Of a DNA stretch of 18,379 nucleotides, positions 1 through 5,668 are shown piece after piece (the stretch's first letter is position 1; every line of letters starts with the position of its first letter). The position numbers and the translations under genes are program-made. Source of the DNA: DATAQC01 sp051005135 (lineage in GTDB: Bacteria; Actinomycetota; Acidimicrobiia; Acidimicrobiales; AC-14). The DNA is taken from NCBI GenBank assembly GCA_051005135.1, contig JBPCJQ010000093.1, positions 1 through 18,379 on the forward strand, written 5' to 3'. The notes beneath the pieces are model-generated. The model was not told the DNA's origin. It did not search any database and saw only the letters and a program-made list of their open reading frames with translations.

Positions 1-2
1 GC

Positions 3-188
3 GAGGAACTGGTGATCGTGGCCCGCACCGGGCGGGGCCTGGTCGAGATCGCCCGCCACGAGCTGTCGGTGCCCGGCACCCCCCGCATCGTCGACGCCCA
101 CTACCCCGACCACCCGGCGCACAACGGCCCCGTCGTCCGTCCCCTGCGGCCCCGCGACGAGGCCGAGGTCGGGTTCTTGGCCCTGTGA
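3..188 (+). pseudogene. istA: IstA transposase fragment (C-terminal region)
   Basis: This is an open frame from the window edge to a TGA at 186-188. It reads as the region after the DDE catalytic core of IS21 transposases, with a VEIARHELS segment, then a P-G-x-P-R-I-V-D-A-H-Y-P motif, then RPLRPRDEAEVGFLAL. In intact IstA proteins the last motif is followed by a further helical domain; here the reading is cut and runs directly into IstB sequence in another frame. The catalytic domain would lie upstream of the window. IstA would cut and join DNA ends during transposition, but this copy cannot make a complete protein. Confidence 0.7.
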
Positions 189-189
189 A

Positions 190-549
190 TCGGCCGCCCT
201 GGCCCGGGCCAAGGTCGACGCTTCGGTGTCGAAGGTGGTGGCGCGGATCTGTCCGGCGGAGCTGGTCGTGATCGATGACATGGGCATGCTCTCGGCCGGC
301 CAGGAGGCGGCCGAGGCCTTCTACCGGGTGGTGGACGCCGCCTATGAGCGGCGCAGCGTGGCCGTGACCTCCAACCTCCACCCCGCCGGCTTCGACACGA
401 TCATGCCCAAGACCCTGGCCATCGCCGCGGTCGATCGCCTTCTCCATCACGCGTATCTCGTCGTCACCGAGGGCGGCTCGCTTCGCCTCGCCGACGCCAT
501 GGCCGGCAGAGGCGTCCTGCCGCTCGGCGAACCGGAGCCCACGACGTGA
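190..549 (+). pseudogene. istB: IstB helper ATPase, N-terminally truncated
   Basis: The frame encodes the C-terminal half of an IS21 IstB (AAA+ transposition helper). It has a Walker B segment ELVVIDDMGML near codon 32 of this stretch, a YERRSVAVTSNLHP sensor segment, and a DRLLHHAYLVVTEGGS C-terminal motif, and it stops with TGA at 547-549. A GTG at 226 could start a 107-residue product, but the Walker A half of the protein is absent because the sequence upstream comes from istA. ATP binding should therefore be lost. The frame stays open from about 181, which fits a deletion junction at 180-190 rather than slow decay. Confidence 0.75.
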
Positions 550-720
550 ACGTGCTATGGCGTCTCGCCGTCGCCGTTTTCGCCGCCACGGTCCCGATCG
601 GAGTGTGCTCCGCTGACGCCGGCCTCGTGGTCACGGCCGCGCCGGGAACCCCGTCGGCGTTCGACAACCGTCGCCGCGCAGGATCGAGCCCGGTGCCGGG
701 GACCTCCGCTGGTGACGCGC

Positions 721-812
721 GTTGTCCCTCAGCCTGCCCGCGGGGAATTCTGTTGTCCGCCGGTCGGGAGAACTGCTGTCCATCCACCGGGAGATCTTGC
801 TGACCCTTGACA
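721..812 (+). repeat. Right-end terminal repeats of the IS21 element
   Basis: Four degenerate copies of G(T/C)TG(T/A)CC occur at 721-727, 752-758, 775-781 and 799-805, spaced 31, 23 and 24 bases apart. The last three are preceded by GGGA-type purine runs (GGGGAATT, CGGGAGAA, CGGGAGAT). IS21 elements are known to carry several short direct repeats at each end that bind the transposase, and the spacing and position here fit that role. The interval 550-720 before them shows no convincing gene; a possible 85-codon reading from 546 has a hydrophobic start but no recognisable domain. Confidence 0.6.
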
Positions 813-1296
813 CTTGGTCGGCGTGATCTCGTAGGCGTGCCAGGGCGGCGGCCCGGCGCTCGGGGCGCTGTACGGCGCCGTTAGCGCGGTGCCGTCGTCG
901 TTAACCCGCGCCGGCCAGCCCTGGTCGGAGTACACGCGGGCGATGCGCTCGAGCCCTGGTCTGATCGGTCACGATCCGGGCGGCACCTTCGACGACGAGG
1001 TCGAACCGGTGCGTCGACACGGTAAGCACACAGCAGGGATCACGGGCCAGGTTCCGCGACTTGCGGGTGCCGAGGCCGGAGATGACGCACAGGACGCCGT
1101 CGATCGGGAGTGTGCCGACGGCCGCGACGTGCGGGGTGCCGTCAGCGTTCGTGGTCGCCAACCAATACGTGAAACGGTTCGGACCGCCGGTGTCAGGTGC
1201 CTGCGAGACCACTTCGAACAGCTCGCTGGCCACCGCTTCCCATGCGATGGGAGGCGTCCCCTAACGGTCGAGGTTGCGTACGTTCATCGGCTCCAT
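813..1296 (-). pseudogene. Pyridoxamine 5'-phosphate oxidase-like (F420/FMN split-barrel) pseudogene
   Basis: On the minus strand, ATG at 1296 opens MEPMNVRNLDR and then meets TAG at 1263-1261, where relatives have a coding residue followed by the G-x-P-P-I-x-W motif. Beyond the stop the frame continues with FTYWLATTNADGTPHVAAVG and then KSRNLARDPCCVLTVSTHRF, typical of PPOX-class flavin or F420 split-barrel proteins. A one-base shift in the CCC run at 953-955 moves the reading to LERIARVYSDQGWPA and YSAPSAGPPPWHAYEITPT. At about 812 the frame is cut by the end of an IS21 element. Three independent lesions make this a clear pseudogene. The original substrate cannot be told. Confidence 0.8.
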
Positions 1297-1428
1297 GCGG
1301 GTCCAGACGTTGGCAGACGCCGGAACTGATCGCTCGAGCTCGAGGACAGACCGCTGCGCTCGTCCCTGAAGTTCCGCACGAGGTCGGCAGCCGTGCGTCG
1401 ACCAGCCGGCGCTTGAAGCATGGTCTGG

Positions 1429-1594
1429 CTACGTGTGCAGCGTGAGCCCGGGAGCGTCTTCAAAGACGCGGTCGGCGGTGAGGAGCGGTGCGCCGATGTG
1501 GACTGCCGCGGCGGGCGATCTGGGTCTCGAAGCGCTGGCGGCGACGCCGGCTGATCGAGGCACTGAAGACGCCGGTGTCGACAACGATTATCAC
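1429..1594 (-). pseudogene. PIN-domain (VapC-type) toxin with internal deletion
   Basis: GTG at 1594 overlaps the antitoxin stop by four bases (GTGA) and encodes IIVVDTGVFSASISRRRRQRF, the N-terminal strand of a PIN ribonuclease with its first acidic residue. After about 28 codons the reading jumps: in another frame the sequence encodes AVHIGAPLLTADRVFEDAPG and ends at TAG 1431-1429, which matches a PIN C-terminus with its late aspartate. The middle of the domain, roughly 75 residues in relatives, is missing and the two ends are out of frame. No active nuclease can be made. The deletion lies near 1510-1520. Confidence 0.72.
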
Positions 1595-1782
1595 AAATCG
1601 AGGGCGGTCGCGAACGCCTCGTCCTCGTCCTCGTCCACGGACAGCTCCTCAATCAGGAGCGTGTCGATGGACGTCAGAACGGGTGCCGCGGCCAGCTGAT
1701 CCTCGGTCAGGTCACTCGGCAACATCGCGGTGCCGTGGGGAGCCTGATCTTGATGGTCGGCGGCGTCGCTCACTCCGACCAT
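1591..1782 (-). CDS. Small acidic antitoxin-like protein upstream of a broken PIN toxin
   Basis: This is a 63-residue ORF with ATG at 1782; a GTG three codons later is an alternative start. The product is acidic, with LPSDLTEDQLAAAPVL in the middle and a VDEDEDEAFATALDL tail. It has no recognisable DNA-binding fold. Its stop overlaps the start of the PIN gene by four bases, the usual arrangement of an antitoxin with its toxin, so an antitoxin role is inferred from position. The frame is intact although the toxin is not. It may be a decaying orphan or still be expressed. No clear ribosome-binding site is seen. Confidence 0.5.
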   Translation of the reverse strand: MVGVSDAADHQDQAPHGTAMLPSDLTEDQLAAAPVLTSIDTLLIEELSVDEDEDEAFATALDL

Positions 1783-1801
1783 CGTACGCCGTGAGCCGGT
1801 G

Positions 1802-2180
1802 TCAGCCGCCGGCGACGAAGGCGACGACCACGGAGGCGGCGTGGCGGTCGAAGTTCTGGCGCCGCCGGTCGTAGATCGTCGTCGTGATTGGTCACACACG
1901 CCTCGTTGACCCGCAGACCGTTGAGGCCGAGCAGCACGACGAGCGCGGCGTGGTCGTACTGCTATGCGGTGAACAGGAAGACTCCGGGTTTGGAGCGGTC
2001 TAGGCCACGAGCGTTCGACGGGTGCACCTGGGGTCGGCGGACGTACTGCGCCCGGTTCGACGCGGCCAGACCACGCTCTTCTATCCAGCTCTGTACAGCT
2101 CGATGTGCGGACGGGTCGCCGCCAGCACACCGAGGTTGTTACCGGCGGCCCACTGGAACTGGAAGAAGCCGCGCAAGCCG
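1802..2180 (-). pseudogene. Tyrosine recombinase/integrase remnant with two internal deletions
   Basis: Reading the minus strand from about 2180 gives a core-binding-domain segment (LGVLAATRPHIELYRA). A one-base shift follows, then WIEERGLAAS joined directly to AQYVRRPQVHPSNARGLDRS. Next come FLFTA, a TAG at 1964-1962, and HAALVVLLGLNGLRVNEACV, which includes the first catalytic arginine. That is joined to TTTIYDRRRQNFDRHAA, which carries the nucleophilic tyrosine, and the gene ends with TGA at 1804-1802. Relatives have about 25 residues at the first join and well over 100, including the H-x-x-R box, at the second. The gene is inactive. It probably once served an integrated mobile element. 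Confidence 0.78.
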
Positions 2181-2265
2181 AGGTTGCCACCGCGGTGCGG
2201 TCGCTTGTGGCGTTCGACTCGATCGTCTGCGTGGAGCCGGCGCTACTCCTACGGGTGATCGAGGT

Positions 2266-2391
2266 GCCCGCTCCAACGCGGTGTTCCTAGGCCCGCCGGG
2301 AACGGGCAAGAGCCACCTCTCCATCGCCTTGGGCATTCGGGCCTGCCTGGCCGGCCACCGTGTCGCCTTCGCCACCGCCGCCCAGGGCCAG
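2266..2391 (+). pseudogene. istB: IstB-like ATPase fragment (Walker A half)
   Basis: The frame encodes AVFLGPPGTGKSHLSIALG followed by IRACLAGHRVAFATAAQ, the P-loop region of an IS21 IstB helper ATPase. Nothing of IstB follows: from about 2395 the sequence switches to an unrelated piece read on the opposite strand. No start codon or upstream domain of IstB is recognisable before 2266. The fragment is too short to function. Its style (IRACLAGHRV) suggests a different IstB subtype from the piece at 190-549, so two IS21 elements may have contributed. Confidence 0.65.
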
Positions 2392-2401
2392 CGTGTAGGG
2401 G

Positions 2402-2500
2402 GCGATCGACCAGCTCCTCGATCTTGTCCAGGTAGAAACCGGCGATGCGCTCCTTGGTGGGCCGTTCGTCGACGCTGGCGTCGCCGGCGCGTTTGGCCAC
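2402..2500 (-). pseudogene. istA: Probable IstA N-terminal fragment
   Basis: On the minus strand from GTG 2500 the sequence reads AKRAGDASVDERPTKERIAG and then FYLDKIEELVDR. This resembles the linker after the N-terminal helix-turn-helix of actinobacterial IS21 IstA transposases, which carries a D-E-R-P-x-x-E-R and K-I-E-E-x-V-x-R pattern. The reading is cut at about 2400 by IstB sequence from the other strand, and a TAA lies a few codons upstream of 2500. The match is short, so the assignment is tentative. Another HTH-type transposase or recombinase is possible. Confidence 0.4.
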
Positions 2501-2545
2501 CCATGGGCATTATCTCGTGGCCGCCGACACCTGTTCCGAGGCGTC

Positions 2546-2582
2546 TTGACCGGCTGCGCCTTTTATGGCTACATGTGGCCAT
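2546..2582 (+). promoter_or_regulatory. Candidate promoter and autoregulatory operator of the Phd/PIN pair
   Basis: TTGACC at 2546-2551 and TACATG at 2570-2575, 18 bases apart, form a plausible but weak sigma-70 promoter. An 18-bp palindrome, ATGGCTACATGTGGCCAT at 2565-2582, overlaps the -10 region and the antitoxin start codon, with only one mismatched pair. Phd/YefM antitoxins bind palindromes over their own promoters, so this is a natural operator candidate. Transcription would have to begin inside or just before the palindrome, leaving a very short leader. The role is inferred. Confidence 0.45.
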
Positions 2583-2838
2583 GAAGCAGGTCAAGATTGC
2601 CCAGCTCAAGGACCAACTGTCCAAGCACCTTCGTGACGTCGAACAGGGCGGGGAGGTCGAAGTGATGGACCGCAACCGGCCTATCGCTCGGCTTGTCCCG
2701 GTACCCCCGGATGACGGGTCCGTTCGCATAGTGGCGGCTCGTCTCCCGTTCACCAACATTCGCGACCGTCGCTACCCCCCGGCCAACTGGCCCTGTCGCT
2801 CTTTGGAGCTGCTCCTGGAGGAACGGGGGTCTCGCTGA
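2581..2838 (+). CDS. Phd/YefM-family antitoxin
   Basis: This is an 85-residue protein from ATG 2581. It begins KQVKIAQLKDQLSKHLRDVE and continues EVMDRNRPIARLVPV, the characteristic Phd/YefM N-terminal DNA-binding domain that dimerises on a palindromic operator. The C-terminal third, including PPANWPCRSLELLLEERGS, is the expected toxin-binding tail that would thread along the PIN nuclease. An 18-bp palindrome covers its start codon. The PIN toxin begins at or just before the stop codon, so the two are co-translated. The product should neutralise the toxin and repress the operon. The gene is intact, unlike the neighbours upstream. Confidence 0.85.
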   Translation: MKQVKIAQLKDQLSKHLRDVEQGGEVEVMDRNRPIARLVPVPPDDGSVRIVAARLPFTNIRDRRYPPANWPCRSLELLLEERGSR

Positions 2839-3257
2839 ACTGCTACGTCGACTCCTCCGTCGTGCTTCGAGTGGTCCTCGACGAGCCCTGCCAGCTCACG
2901 AGTTGGCGGAGCATCACCAGGCCGATCTCGAGCGACATCCTGAGGGTGGAGGCGCTGAGAACCATCGATCGGGCGCGGATCCGGTTTGGGCTCGCCGACG
3001 ACGTGGTGGCGGAACGACGGAGGCTGGTGTTCGAAGTGGTCGAAACGTTCGACCTCGTGCCCGTAAACCCTTCGATCCTGGAGCGAGCCGCTGGACCGTT
3101 CCCGACGCTGCTCGGCGCGCTGGACTCACTTCACCTGGCGTCCGCCCTGGTGGTTCGAGCCCAGGTGCCCGACCTGTTGGTCGCCACCCACGACAACGAG
3201 CTGGGCCGCGCCGCCCGCGCCGTCGGGTTCGAAGTGAGGGGTGACGAGCAAGGCTAA
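2835..3257 (+). CDS. vapC: VapC-type PIN-domain ribonuclease toxin (probable CTG start)
   Basis: The frame encodes a PIN endoribonuclease of about 140 residues, with acidic residues in the expected places: D in CYVDSSVVL, E in DILRVEALR, D in LGALDSLHLASAL, and D in VATHDNELGRAA. VapC toxins cut tRNA or rRNA to stop growth. The first in-frame ATG/GTG/TTG start, GTG 2862, would delete the essential YVDSS strand. The upstream candidate is CTG at 2835, which overlaps the antitoxin TGA by CTGA and is preceded by GGAGGA at 2817-2822. I therefore choose CTG 2835. The stop is TAA 3255-3257, only six bases from the converging OB-fold gene. Confidence 0.8.
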   Translation: MNCYVDSSVVLRVVLDEPCQLTSWRSITRPISSDILRVEALRTIDRARIRFGLADDVVAERRRLVFEVVETFDLVPVNPSILERAAGPFPTLLGALDSLHLASALVVRAQVPDLLVATHDNELGRAARAVGFEVRGDEQG

Positions 3258-3263
3258 CTACCG

Positions 3264-3602
3264 TCAGTCGCGCGGCACCAGCTCGTAGACGGGGTTGAGG
3301 ATGGCCAGGCGCCCGTCGTGGGCGCCGACTACCCCGGAGACCGTCAGGTGGCTACCGGGGCGGATGCCCGCCACCTGGCGTCGCCCGAGGAAGACCACCG
3401 CCACGCCCCCCGTGGGGTCGACGAGGCTGCACTCGAGGGTGGGCACCCCGCCCCATGGCTGGATGCGCACAGATCGGACGCGGCCCGCCACGGTGACCTC
3501 TTGGCGCCAGGAGATGTCGGCGATGGGGGTGGTTGCAGGTTGGTGGGCAGGCGGGGGCGGAGCGGCCTCTTCTTCCTGGCGACGGTGGGCGAGCAGCCTC
3601 AT
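3264..3602 (-). CDS. OB-fold nucleic acid-binding domain protein (copy 1)
   Basis: This is a 112-residue protein whose ATG overlaps the stop of the permease gene by four bases (ATGA), so it is translated with the transporter. After a charged and proline-rich N-terminus (RRQEEEAAPPPPAHQPA) there is a single OB-fold: ISWRQEVTVAGRVRSVRI, CSLVDPTGGVAVVFLGRRQVAGI, RPGSHLTVSGVV, and ILNPVYELVPRD at the end. The fold is of the tRNA-anticodon/RecG-like type that binds single-stranded nucleic acid. A second member of the family lies at 10868-11230, also at the edge of this potassium gene cluster. Its partner and ligand are unknown. A link with potassium transport is inferred from position only. Confidence 0.75.
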   Translation of the reverse strand: MRLLAHRRQEEEAAPPPPAHQPATTPIADISWRQEVTVAGRVRSVRIQPWGGVPTLECSLVDPTGGVAVVFLGRRQVAGIRPGSHLTVSGVVGAHDGRLAILNPVYELVPRD

Positions 3603-5587
3603 TGCCGGCCCCGTCCAGTCAGGTGGTAGGGCACGAAGGTCACGTTGGCGTGGGGCAGGCGCGACACGGTGCGGGCGATGGCGTCGCTGGTGCGGTCGTG
3701 AAGCAGCTTGTGCCAGGCCCGGCGATGCTCGAGGCGGGGGATGAGCACGGTGACCTCGGTGTTGCCGTCGGCCGAGGCCTCCGCCACCACCTCGAGCACC
3801 GACCGGGTGATGCGCCGGTCCGGGCAATCGACGAGCTCGAGGGGGAAGCGCGACAGGCCCAGGCGGCGCCAGTCGGCCGCCAGGTGTTCGGCGTGGTGCT
3901 CGTCGTAGGCAACGTGCACGGCCCGCAGGTCGTCGGGGGTCAGGGAACGGGCGTACTGCATGGCCCGGGCGGCACTGCGGTCGAGGTTGTTCACCAGCAC
4001 CAGCACCACATGGCGGCGCAGGATGGGGGCTTCGGCTGCGTCCCGGGCGTCCTCCTCCAGCTCCTCGGTCTCCGCCTCGTACTGGCGGTTGAGGCGCACG
4101 AGCAGAGCCACCATCACGGGGACGAGCACCACGATCACCCACGCCCCGAGGATGGCCCCCGCGGGCTTGAACTTGGTGATGGCGATGACCACGTCGACCA
4201 CGAGCGAGAGGAAGGCGCCCGTGGCGTTGATGAACAGGCCCCGCCGCCAGCCCGGCTCGCGCTGGGTGAGGTGGTGCTTGGCCATGCCCGCCTGCGACAG
4301 GGTGAACGAGGTGAACACGCCGATGGCATACAGCGGTATGAGCCTGTCGACCTTGGCCTGGGTGATCACGATCAGGAAGATCGACGCCGCCGCCAACGAC
4401 AAGATGCCGTTGGAGAAGACCAGCCGGTGCCCCCGCTTGGTGAGCTGACGGGGCATGAAGTTGTCACCGGCGTGGAACGAGGCCAACCGGGGGAAGTCGG
4501 CGAAGCTGGTGTTGGCGGCCAGCACCAGGATGAGCATGGTGCCGGCCTGGAGGCAGTAGTAGGCCACGTTGCCCACCGCACCGCCTCCGAACACGATCTT
4601 GGCGATCTGGGAGATGACGGTGGGCGTGCCCTTCTCGTAAGGCGCCACGTGCATCTTGGCGGCCAGGAGGGAAAGCCCGAAGAACATGGCGCCCAGGGTG
4701 GAGCCCATGATGACGAGGGTCGTGCGGGCGTTCTTCCACTCGGGCACCCGGAAGGCTGGCACTCCGTTGGAGATGGCCTCCACGCCGGTCACCGCCGCCC
4801 CGCCCGAAGCGAAGGCACGCAGAACCACGAAGAGGGTGGCTCCCTGCAGCCAGCCGTTGCCGGGCCGGCCGATCGGGAGCAGCCCGGGCCGGTTCAGGGA
4901 CTGCACCGGCAGGTGCCCGAAGAACATGCGGGCGAGGCCCACCGTGAGCAAGGCCACCATGGTCCCGATGAAGAAGTAGGTGGGTACGGCGAACACCCGG
5001 CCCGACTCCTTCACCCCACGCAGGTTCCCGTAGGCGATGAGCACGACGAAGGCCACGGAAACGGGAACCGCGAGGCTGCCCAGCCCCGGGAAAGCCGACG
5101 TGAGGGCAGCCGTCCCCGCCGCCACCGACACCGACACGGTGAGCACGTAGTCGGTTAGCAGCGACACCCCGGCGACCTGGGCGGGCAACAGGCCGAAGTT
5201 GTCCCGGGTGACGATGTAGGCCCCGCCGGCAGTGGGGTAGGCCTTGATCGTCTGGCGGTACGAGAGGATGAGGAAGGCGAGCACCACCAGAAGGACGACC
5301 GTGATGGGCATTACCAGGCTGAAGGCGGCGACCCCCACGAACTGCACCAGGTGGCGCAAGATCTCCTCGGTGCCGTAGGCCACCGACGAGAGGTTGTCGG
5401 AGGCGAAGACGGCCAGGGCGGTGGGCTTACCCAGGCGTTCGTGAGCCAGCTCCTCGGTGGCCAGCGGCGGGCCCAGCAGCTTGTTCTTGGCCCGGTCCCC
5501 CAGGCTCTCGGGCAGTTCCTCGGTGGGCGCAGGTGGGATGGGCCGCGGAGGGCTGAACTGGCTGAGACCTGTTCTGGGGGCGGGCAC
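3599..5587 (-). CDS. APC-family amino acid/potassium permease, KimA-like (copy 1)
   Basis: This is a 662-residue membrane protein. A polar N-terminus of about 55 residues is followed by AVFASDNLSSVAYGTEEILR, SYRQTIKAYPTAGGAYIVTR and GNLRGVKESGRVFAVPTY, hallmarks of the APC branch that includes the c-di-AMP-controlled K+/H+ symporter KimA (YdaO). About twelve hydrophobic segments lie between residues 55 and 490. A soluble C-terminal domain of about 150 residues (RRHVVLVLVNNLDRSAARAM onwards) resembles the cytosolic domain of KimA. GTG 5587 is the only suitable start found, although GGAGGA sits unusually close to it. The gene is divergent from the KdpD-like kinase and overlaps the OB-fold gene downstream. 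Potassium uptake is likely; amino acid transport is the alternative. Confidence 0.82.
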   Translation of the reverse strand: MPAPRTGLSQFSPPRPIPPAPTEELPESLGDRAKNKLLGPPLATEELAHERLGKPTALAVFASDNLSSVAYGTEEILRHLVQFVGVAAFSLVMPITVVLLVVLAFLILSYRQTIKAYPTAGGAYIVTRDNFGLLPAQVAGVSLLTDYVLTVSVSVAAGTAALTSAFPGLGSLAVPVSVAFVVLIAYGNLRGVKESGRVFAVPTYFFIGTMVALLTVGLARMFFGHLPVQSLNRPGLLPIGRPGNGWLQGATLFVVLRAFASGGAAVTGVEAISNGVPAFRVPEWKNARTTLVIMGSTLGAMFFGLSLLAAKMHVAPYEKGTPTVISQIAKIVFGGGAVGNVAYYCLQAGTMLILVLAANTSFADFPRLASFHAGDNFMPRQLTKRGHRLVFSNGILSLAAASIFLIVITQAKVDRLIPLYAIGVFTSFTLSQAGMAKHHLTQREPGWRRGLFINATGAFLSLVVDVVIAITKFKPAGAILGAWVIVVLVPVMVALLVRLNRQYEAETEELEEDARDAAEAPILRRHVVLVLVNNLDRSAARAMQYARSLTPDDLRAVHVAYDEHHAEHLAADWRRLGLSRFPLELVDCPDRRITRSVLEVVAEASADGNTEVTVLIPRLEHRRAWHKLLHDRTSDAIARTVSRLPHANVTFVPYHLTGRGRQ

Positions 5588-5668
5588 TCCTCCAGCACAC
5601 CCGCCTCCCGCGTAAAGAAGCCATCAAGGCCGTTACCTACCCCTCAAGATCGCGCAAGGATTCGCAGT
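5588..5668. promoter_or_regulatory. Divergent control region between permease and sensor kinase
   Basis: These 81 bases separate two divergent genes and must hold both promoters unless those lie inside coding sequence. AAGGA at 5656-5660, eight bases before GTG 5669, is the kinase ribosome-binding site. GGAGGA lies directly before the permease GTG. No clear -35/-10 pair or KdpE-like operator could be recognised by eye. The space is too short for a ydaO-type c-di-AMP riboswitch. Confidence 0.35.

Larger units (their letters stand above)
1..812 (+). mobile_element. IS21-family insertion sequence remnant, right part
   Basis: The stretch holds an IstA tail fragment, an IstB C-terminal fragment and a non-coding right end, in the istA-istB order of IS21 elements. 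The left part lies outside the window. The right boundary is placed at about 812, because the outermost bases read TGTCAAGGGTCA inwards from the right and the coding frame of a different gene, a PPOX-family oxidoreductase on the minus strand, begins immediately beyond. The element is defective: a deletion near 185-190 removes the end of istA and the ATP-binding half of istB. Family identity is judged from protein motifs. The exact boundary and the target duplication are inferred. Confidence 0.75.

Noticed and set aside
186..188. Possible selenocysteine TGA at the end of the IstA frame, given the tRNA-Sec gene
   Set aside because: The sequence after the TGA belongs to IstB in another frame, so the TGA is simply at a deletion junction.
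546..803. An 85-codon frame with a hydrophobic N-terminus after istB
   Set aside because: It has no domain, runs through the terminal repeats of the IS21 element, and its composition fits chance in GC-rich DNA.
1297..1428. A minus-strand stretch reading TAADLVRNFRDER, faintly like a Phd-type antitoxin start
   Set aside because: Only about 13 residues fit, no conserved continuation follows, and the neighbouring pseudogenes explain the debris. I see no supportable feature here.
3533..5158. A long plus-strand open frame opposite the first permease gene
   Set aside because: It is a GC-driven antisense shadow, rich in G, H, D and R. The minus strand encodes a clear permease.
5588..5668. A c-di-AMP (ydaO-type) riboswitch before the KimA-like permease
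   Set aside because: The intergenic space is too short and the conserved riboswitch motifs are not visible. The same holds for the gap at 9447-9522.
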